Shown piece after piece: positions 58,870 to 64,000 of a stretch of 64,000 nucleotides of DNA (position 1 is its first letter; each line of letters starts with the position of its first letter). The notes under the pieces were generated by a model. The model made no database searches. It worked only from the letters and a program-made list of their open reading frames with translations, and was not told the origin of the DNA. Where the stretch lies: positions 37,119,034 to 37,183,033 of the forward strand of contig OX419762.1 of NCBI GenBank assembly GCA_948567375.1, in the 5' to 3' direction. The stretch is from Lunularia cruciata (lineage: Eukaryota > Streptophyta > Marchantiopsida > Lunulariales > Lunulariaceae). The position numbers and the translations under genes are program-made.

Positions 58870-59400
58870 ATACTAAGGAGGCTTGCCAGTGTCGCTAGGT
58901 TTTGTAGGCCTTGAGAGTGCACAGGGCACCTAGCTGCTTGAGCCTAGTTTGAACCTAGTCTTCAATGGATTGTAAGGTATTCCGTAAGTTGTTTAGGTTC
59001 TAATCTTCCATCCAGATGCAACTTCCCCTGTTGATGGAAGACACTACCTATAGTTGTTCTACCTGAAGCCTTTCTAGGTCCATTGTGTTGAGATTCTTCA
59101 GATGGTTTTAATTCTCATGTTCTCTTAGGGCTTGTTTCTATCCTATAATGCTTGGGCTTTTGAGTTGGATCAAGTGGGATTTGCTACTAGTTCGTAAGCC
59201 AAGGTCATACTCATCTCCAAGCGTGCTGGTCAACGAGTTGATCTAACTATTCTGACCTAACTGGAAGCTCCGAGAATGGAGTCCTTCTTCTTGACACTAC
59301 TCCCAATTCACAATGAGTACATTCATCCACAAGCCACTCTGATCTCTTCACATCCTCATCTCAATATTTATAAACTCGGGAGAAACAGCCATTTCCAATT
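58870..59400 (+). other. Repeat-like region with a possible TATA box
   Basis: No coding. ATATTTATAAACTC near 59368-59381 resembles a plant TATA box at the head of the pyrimidine-rich block that follows. It may be the U3 of an LTR, but no ends were defined. Confidence 0.25.
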
Positions 59401-61440
59401 AACACAATGACCTACCCTAAGCACCAACAATTAGCAACTAAACAAACAAAGGGGAAAAATACAGTCAGCACAATCTTGGTCTCCTCCACATTCTCTCTTG
59501 CACGCATCTCAAATTCAGACTAGTCCAGCTGCAAAAATTTCTAACATCCACTTCCACTGTCCGGACAACTTCTACTAAAAAGACTCCCATCAAGACGTAA
59601 AAGGAAAAGAAATGGGGCTAAGCCCCAATTTGGAGCCTACCGTGAAGTTGTTCAAGAGAAGAGAGACTTTTGAACGCCCAACACTCATATGGATTTGATT
59701 GTGAAACTTCCACTTCATGATGATTGCCCTCCCAAGGACACCTTGAGAAATGAGCCATTCAAATGTACAGTAGTAGATACTACTTTTGTTTGACATTTAT
59801 CCTGCAACACTCTGCATCCTTACAATCTTCACACTTCAGGAACATCCAAAATTCTCCACATTCCTGTCCTCACCTCCATGATATTTTTATCTCATCAATT
59901 TCTGTGAAGCATCTCCACTCCACACTCCTAGCAACTCAAAACATTCACCTTCTCTTACTGCCCTGCCATCTTCTTAGCAAGATCATTCCTCAAACCACTT
60001 TCACAATTTTTGCTACCATGTCATCACTTAATAGCAAGGTTTCTCTCTCAAGCATATTCTCTTGAAACTCTTTCTGCCAAGTTTTCATTCTCCCGTACGT
60101 ACATTGGTCCTCCAGTTCATGTACAGATTTCATATCCCAAACCTCATATCCTAACAATCAGCCCTTCACCTTGGAATTCCAACTCTTCACTCCATACTGC
60201 ACTCTCTTTTCTATATCCAGGCAAGTTTTTCTCCTTCAAGGAAATTCCCTATCAGTTCTTGTCCAAACCTCCATTTAGGTGCAAGTCTTCTATCAAAACC
60301 TTTCCCTTGCTGTCTTGTCACTACATCAGCAAGAGTCTCCTTGAAATTTCCTCACTCTTGCACTCTTGTCCAAACTAAAGCAGAAAACTCGCCCTCTAGA
60401 GAAAACAATCTTCCTCCTCCTTCACTTTTGTCTCTTCTATCTCAACCGAGCAAAACCCTACCTCAAAAATCTTCTCTCTCTTTTCTTGTCACTCATGAAG
60501 CTGAAGCAAACTCAAAACCTCCTTCACTCTTGCTCATTCAAAAATTTTCTTGTGTCTCTTGCACATCATTACTCTCACAATTTAGACTTCTGCTTTGCAT
60601 TCAATTCAAATTTCTCATTCACGTAAACATTCCCCACACCTTTCCTTTGGTCTAGTTCTGTCTCAGTCCAAGCTCAAACAAAACTTGAGAGTTTCCTCTC
60701 CTGTTCCTACCATAGCCCAAGCCAAAACCCTCAAAATTTCTTCACATCTCCCTATCCTATCACAGGCCATGACCAAGCATTCAAAAATTCTCTCCACTCA
60801 CTTCCTCTTGTCCCGGCTTAACCCTAGCCAACTCAAATTCCCTTCATCCTTCCCCTTTCATGTCACAATCCAGGACCTAATCCTTCCAAAATAAAATTCC
60901 TCTCCCCTCACTTCCTCTAGTCCAGGTCAAGGCAAACCCTCCCAATATTTCTCTCCTGCTCCTGCCACAATTCAAGCCCAACAAACCCCTCAAGAGTTTC
61001 TTCACATCTCCCTATCCTATCATAGGCCATGACCAAGCCTTCAAAAATTCTCCTCTTCCTCTTGTCCAAGCTTAACCCTAGCCAACTCAAATTCACTTCC
61101 TCCTTTCCTTCTCGTGTCATAGTCCAAGACCTAATCCTTCAAAAAAAATTCCTCTCTCTTCAATTCTTCCGGTCCAGTTCAAGGCAAACCCTCTCGATAT
61201 TTCTATCCTGCTCCTCCCACAATCTTTTGGTAAAACCCCTTTTGCTGCCAAACTCCTCTTCCAATCCTTGTCACCTTCTTGCTCTCTCCTCCCCAACCGT
61301 CCTCTTCTGCCCAAAACCTGTCACTCCTCAAGGCCCAAGCAAAACCCTCCTCAAAAACTCCCCTTCTCTTCTTTTTCCTCATGTCTTTGTCCCGAAACCC
61401 TCACATTCCTTCTCTCTCACTTCTTGTTTTCTCCCCAAAA
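59400..61440. other. Pyrimidine-rich block with open frames in all forward phases
   Basis: The plus strand is strongly C/T-rich (runs like CTTCCTCCTTCACTTTTGTC), so stop codons are rare, and overlapping forward frames translate to Ser/Leu/Pro-rich sequence without domains. It contains the 260-bp tandem duplication. It is probably a transcribed leader or LTR part of a large element. Confidence 0.45.
60700..61215. repeat. Tandem duplication, unit about 260 bp
   Basis: TTCACATCTCCCTATCCTAT occurs at 60741 and 61001. AACCCTAGCCAACTCAAATT and GGTCAAGGCAAACCCTC-type phrases repeat at the same offset. Two copies, roughly 60700-60955 and 60956-61215. Confidence 0.8.
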
Positions 61441-61458
61441 ACCCCTGTCATGCCATTT

Positions 61459-63285
61459 GTAGTGTCACATCTAGATTGCTTGGACACTAGAGTTGCATTG
61501 ATAGTAGTTAGAGTTATTTTAGCAATTCCTCAGAGACTACTTTCCGTCGGTCAGATTTTGTGTTTGGGGTATTGACTTCACGGTGGGGCCCACCATCACT
61601 TTACACCATTTGCACCATCGAGTGTGCCGTCAGCGGGACCGTTAGGGTTCAAATGTAGCTCAAGTCCAAGGGGTATACTTTTGAAGTGCAGCTATAGAGA
61701 GCTCACTTCTCTGATGTTGAGCCTTCAAGTTCCTGGCTATGGTGGATAGAGGCCGGTGAGCATCACCTAGATTCTCTATGCTTGAGTGGGTGTGGCTTGA
61801 TTGTAATCAGTGTCCATTTGTTGGCAGTTTATAGAGTGATAGATCAAGTACTGGTCTGAGTTGAGTTGAGTTGAGAGTGGTGAACAATCTAATTACATCA
61901 GAGAAGTGAAGTCAGGAGGAAATTGGGTGTAGGAACTTTGAGTGTTGGTGGTATCTCCAAGCTTGGTGGATCGTTGGTAGCTCAATTCAAGTTCAGCTTT
62001 TTTGTAGTGTGCAGAAGCTCATTCAATTGATGCAGATTTGGCAGTAAGACAGACGGTGTGCGGAAGCGCTGGCCAATTTTTGAGCAAAGAAGGAGCAAAT
62101 TTCAAGCAGTGGTTGTGATTTTGAGCTTAGGAGATGAAAGCAAGACCAATTTGCTACGAGTTGGGCTCAAAAAGTCAAATTGAAGGTGGAATTGGGAAGC
62201 TATTCTCATGAATTTGTGATTTGGAGAAACTCGTGTTGCCAATTTGGCTCGAGTAGAAAGTTAGCAAGGGATTTGGCAGTCAGCCAACTTTAGGGTTTAT
62301 GTCAGATTTTACATCAGATTTTGGTTACATTTTACGTTAGATTTTGGCCAGATTTGGAGAAGTTTTGTTATTTGGCCAAATCTAGAGGAGTTTTGCTAGT
62401 TTGGAGGACTTTCGCAAGTTTGGAAGAATTTTGCCAAATTTTGGAGGAGGTTTGAAGTGGCCAGAAGAAAGGCCTCATTTGGCTAAATTTTGGTGTTTAT
62501 AGGCATAGGGCTGTGGGCTATGAGAGGCTATGAAGGGCCAGCAAGCCAGCTTGTTGGCGTGAGGCTAGCTAATTTAGAGTAGATCTTGGTCATTGGTTGG
62601 CAAAATTTGCCTTTCTTGCTAGATTGTGCGTAACAAGGTTTGACCCTTAGATCTCTTGTTCCTGGATTGGTGCCCTAGTCAGCTGGTCTACCCTCACTTG
62701 TTGTCCTAGTGATTATGCCATTGTTATCTATACACATGTAGCTTTGGCTAGGAGAGGTAGTTTGATCCCATTCTTGGTGATCTTGGTAGCTTAGGACTTA
62801 GATACGAGCTTCTCTTATGTCAATGCCAAATGGTGGCAAAGTCAATCCCGTGTTGTGTTATGAGATGGAAGGTTTTAGTTTAGACTTCTTGTGATTGGAC
62901 CCCCTCCATTCTTTGCTTTGTGCACCACATTTGTGTGAGGTGCCTTGACTTTTGAGCGTTGGTGCTCTAGTGTGCTCTCGATAGTGAGGCTGGAGTGATG
63001 ACCAATCAGACTACCTTTGTTTCTCTCTGGTGAGGCAAGAAGTGATGACCTCTAGACCATGAGAGTGCATGTTATGATGGCAGGTTACAGGTTGCCCTTT
63101 CCCCTAGTATAGTTATCTCGGTTAGAGTTACATTAGTGGGTGGTGCTTAGTTGGTATTGACACGTGGTGGTGTTGGCACTTGGTGGGGTACTTGCTATTG
63201 CTGTTACTTGGTCACGACGGAGTTCTTTGGGGATTCCATAGGAGATAGCCTTGTAGTACATAGTGGGTTAACTCGGAGTGGCACT
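61459..63285 (+). repeat. Repeat G, copy 3 (putative long LTR/leader of the edge element)
   Basis: Begins with an LTR-like TGTAGTGTCACATCTAGA. It shares with 9040-9240 the phrases CTTGTGATTGGA.CC, AGTGATGACC..AGACCA and GGTTGCCCT. A weak primer-site-like CGGTATCAGCTTG lies at 63286-63298, just before gag. The ends are not proven. Confidence 0.4.
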
Positions 63286-63325
63286 CGGTATCAGCTTGTA
63301 TCTTAGGTCTTAGTGAGGGAGGAGA

Positions 63326-64000
63326 TTGACTCTGAGTTGGAGTTTGACACAAGAGGTGATTAAGTTGAGAGTGCACTTGATGTATATGCATCGTTGTTGT
63401 GGGACATGGACAAGATTTATGGGGCCTCCAAAGGCCCTAGGTGTTACTCTAGTACAGTGGGTACCATTGAGTTGGATGACTTTATCCAAAAATTTGATAG
63501 TTGGTGTGATTTGCAGTAGATGCGGAACCCGACTTTATTTACACCTTTCATGGCACGAAAGAGGTTGTTTCAGCATCTGGAGGGTCCGCCGATGGATGAC
63601 TACCATGAGTTCAAGAGAGCTCATTTGGAGGAGATTGAGTTATGGAGACAGTATTGGTCTCCAAACTATGTCTCTATCACTTCAGGTTTGGTGGCTAGGA
63701 GTATATCGCTATACCTACGAGTCTAGCTCGAGTAGTGTTAGTGGAGTTAGTGGAGGTGTACTAGCTAGAGATAATGCTACTACAAGTGGAGGTACCACTA
63801 CAAGAGGTGGTGTGGTATAGGAGTTTAACCCCATGGTGGAGTTCTTCCTCTGTTTGAGGCAAAACTACCAAGGAGTGCGGACTGACAAGCTAAGGAGCTT
63901 ACAAGAGTTCCAGCGGAAGGCTGGAGAGAGCCTACGCGAGGCATACACTCGCATGAGGCGGCTGATCAGTTTCACTCAAGGAGTTACTGAGGCCCAGGCA
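63326..64000 (+). pseudogene. Ty3/gypsy gag fossil running off the window
   Basis: Plus-strand frames show RNPTLFTPFMARKRLFQHLE-like and MDDYHEFKRAHLEEIELWRQ sequence, and near the edge QNYQGVRTDKLRSLQEFQRK and GESLREAYTRMRRLI. The last is a typical retrotransposon capsid segment (tight spacing, L-x-F-x-x-G-E-S). Only the 5' part of the element is in view. Broken copy. Confidence 0.65.

Noticed and set aside
59763-61575. Many overlapping forward frames, up to 153 codons
   Set aside because: All three phases are open because the strand is pyrimidine-rich. The translations are Ser/Leu/Pro low complexity.
1-64000. CRISPR array, rRNA, organelle or bacterial insert
   Set aside because: No regular spaced repeats, no rRNA-like blocks and no operon-like gene packing were seen. 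Repeats here are LTRs, tandem duplications or dispersed elements.

Overview
The window looks like nuclear DNA of a land plant, probably a non-seed plant (bryophyte, lycophyte or fern grade). Reasons: Ty3/gypsy chromoviruses with initiator-tRNA-Met type primer sites, short GT-AG introns, and one NLR immune-receptor gene whose C-terminal sensor is made of ARM and TPR repeats instead of leucine-rich repeats. No species is claimed.

Layout. 1-35 kb is a sea of nested, decayed mobile elements. Element 1 (family A chromovirus, minus strand, 938-7551, exact 5-bp target duplication ATGAC) sits in a long LTR/leader-like repeat (repeat G). Element 4 (family B chromovirus, plus strand, about 9690-14040) follows. 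Element 2 (family A, minus, 14426-27065) split an unclassified repeat with protein-like frames (repeat X). Element 2 was itself split by element 3 (family B, minus, 18090-24426, target duplication ACATG), and element 3 carries a probable solo LTR of another family (19798-20489). A PIF/Harbinger-like transposase remnant lies at 29.2-29.7 kb, and a second, longer copy of repeat X at about 31.9-35.2 kb.

35-56 kb is an island with little recognisable transposon coding. Its centre is a four-exon minus-strand NLR gene (ATG at 44151, stop at 38073; 1579 codons by my exon model): N-terminal helical domain, NB-ARC with P-loop, kinase-2 and MHD, then a long ARM-like domain and about four TPRs. A broken copy in the same orientation lies at 53.55-55.28 kb, so this is a small NLR cluster. 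Between them is a poorly resolved minus-strand candidate gene with acidic LFDD-type motifs (about 49.5-51.3 kb) and a purine-rich block of duplicated segments.

56-64 kb returns to repeats: a foldback, remnants of an unidentified element-like coding region, a pyrimidine-rich block with a 260-bp tandem duplication, and a third copy of repeat G leading into a Ty3/gypsy gag that runs off the right edge.

The strongest items are the NB-ARC/ARM/TPR receptor with its neighbouring broken paralogue, and the family B LTRs, which carry arrays of perfect heat-shock-element modules just upstream of a TATA box. No tRNA, rRNA or CRISPR array was found. All calls come from reading the sequence; no database search was possible.
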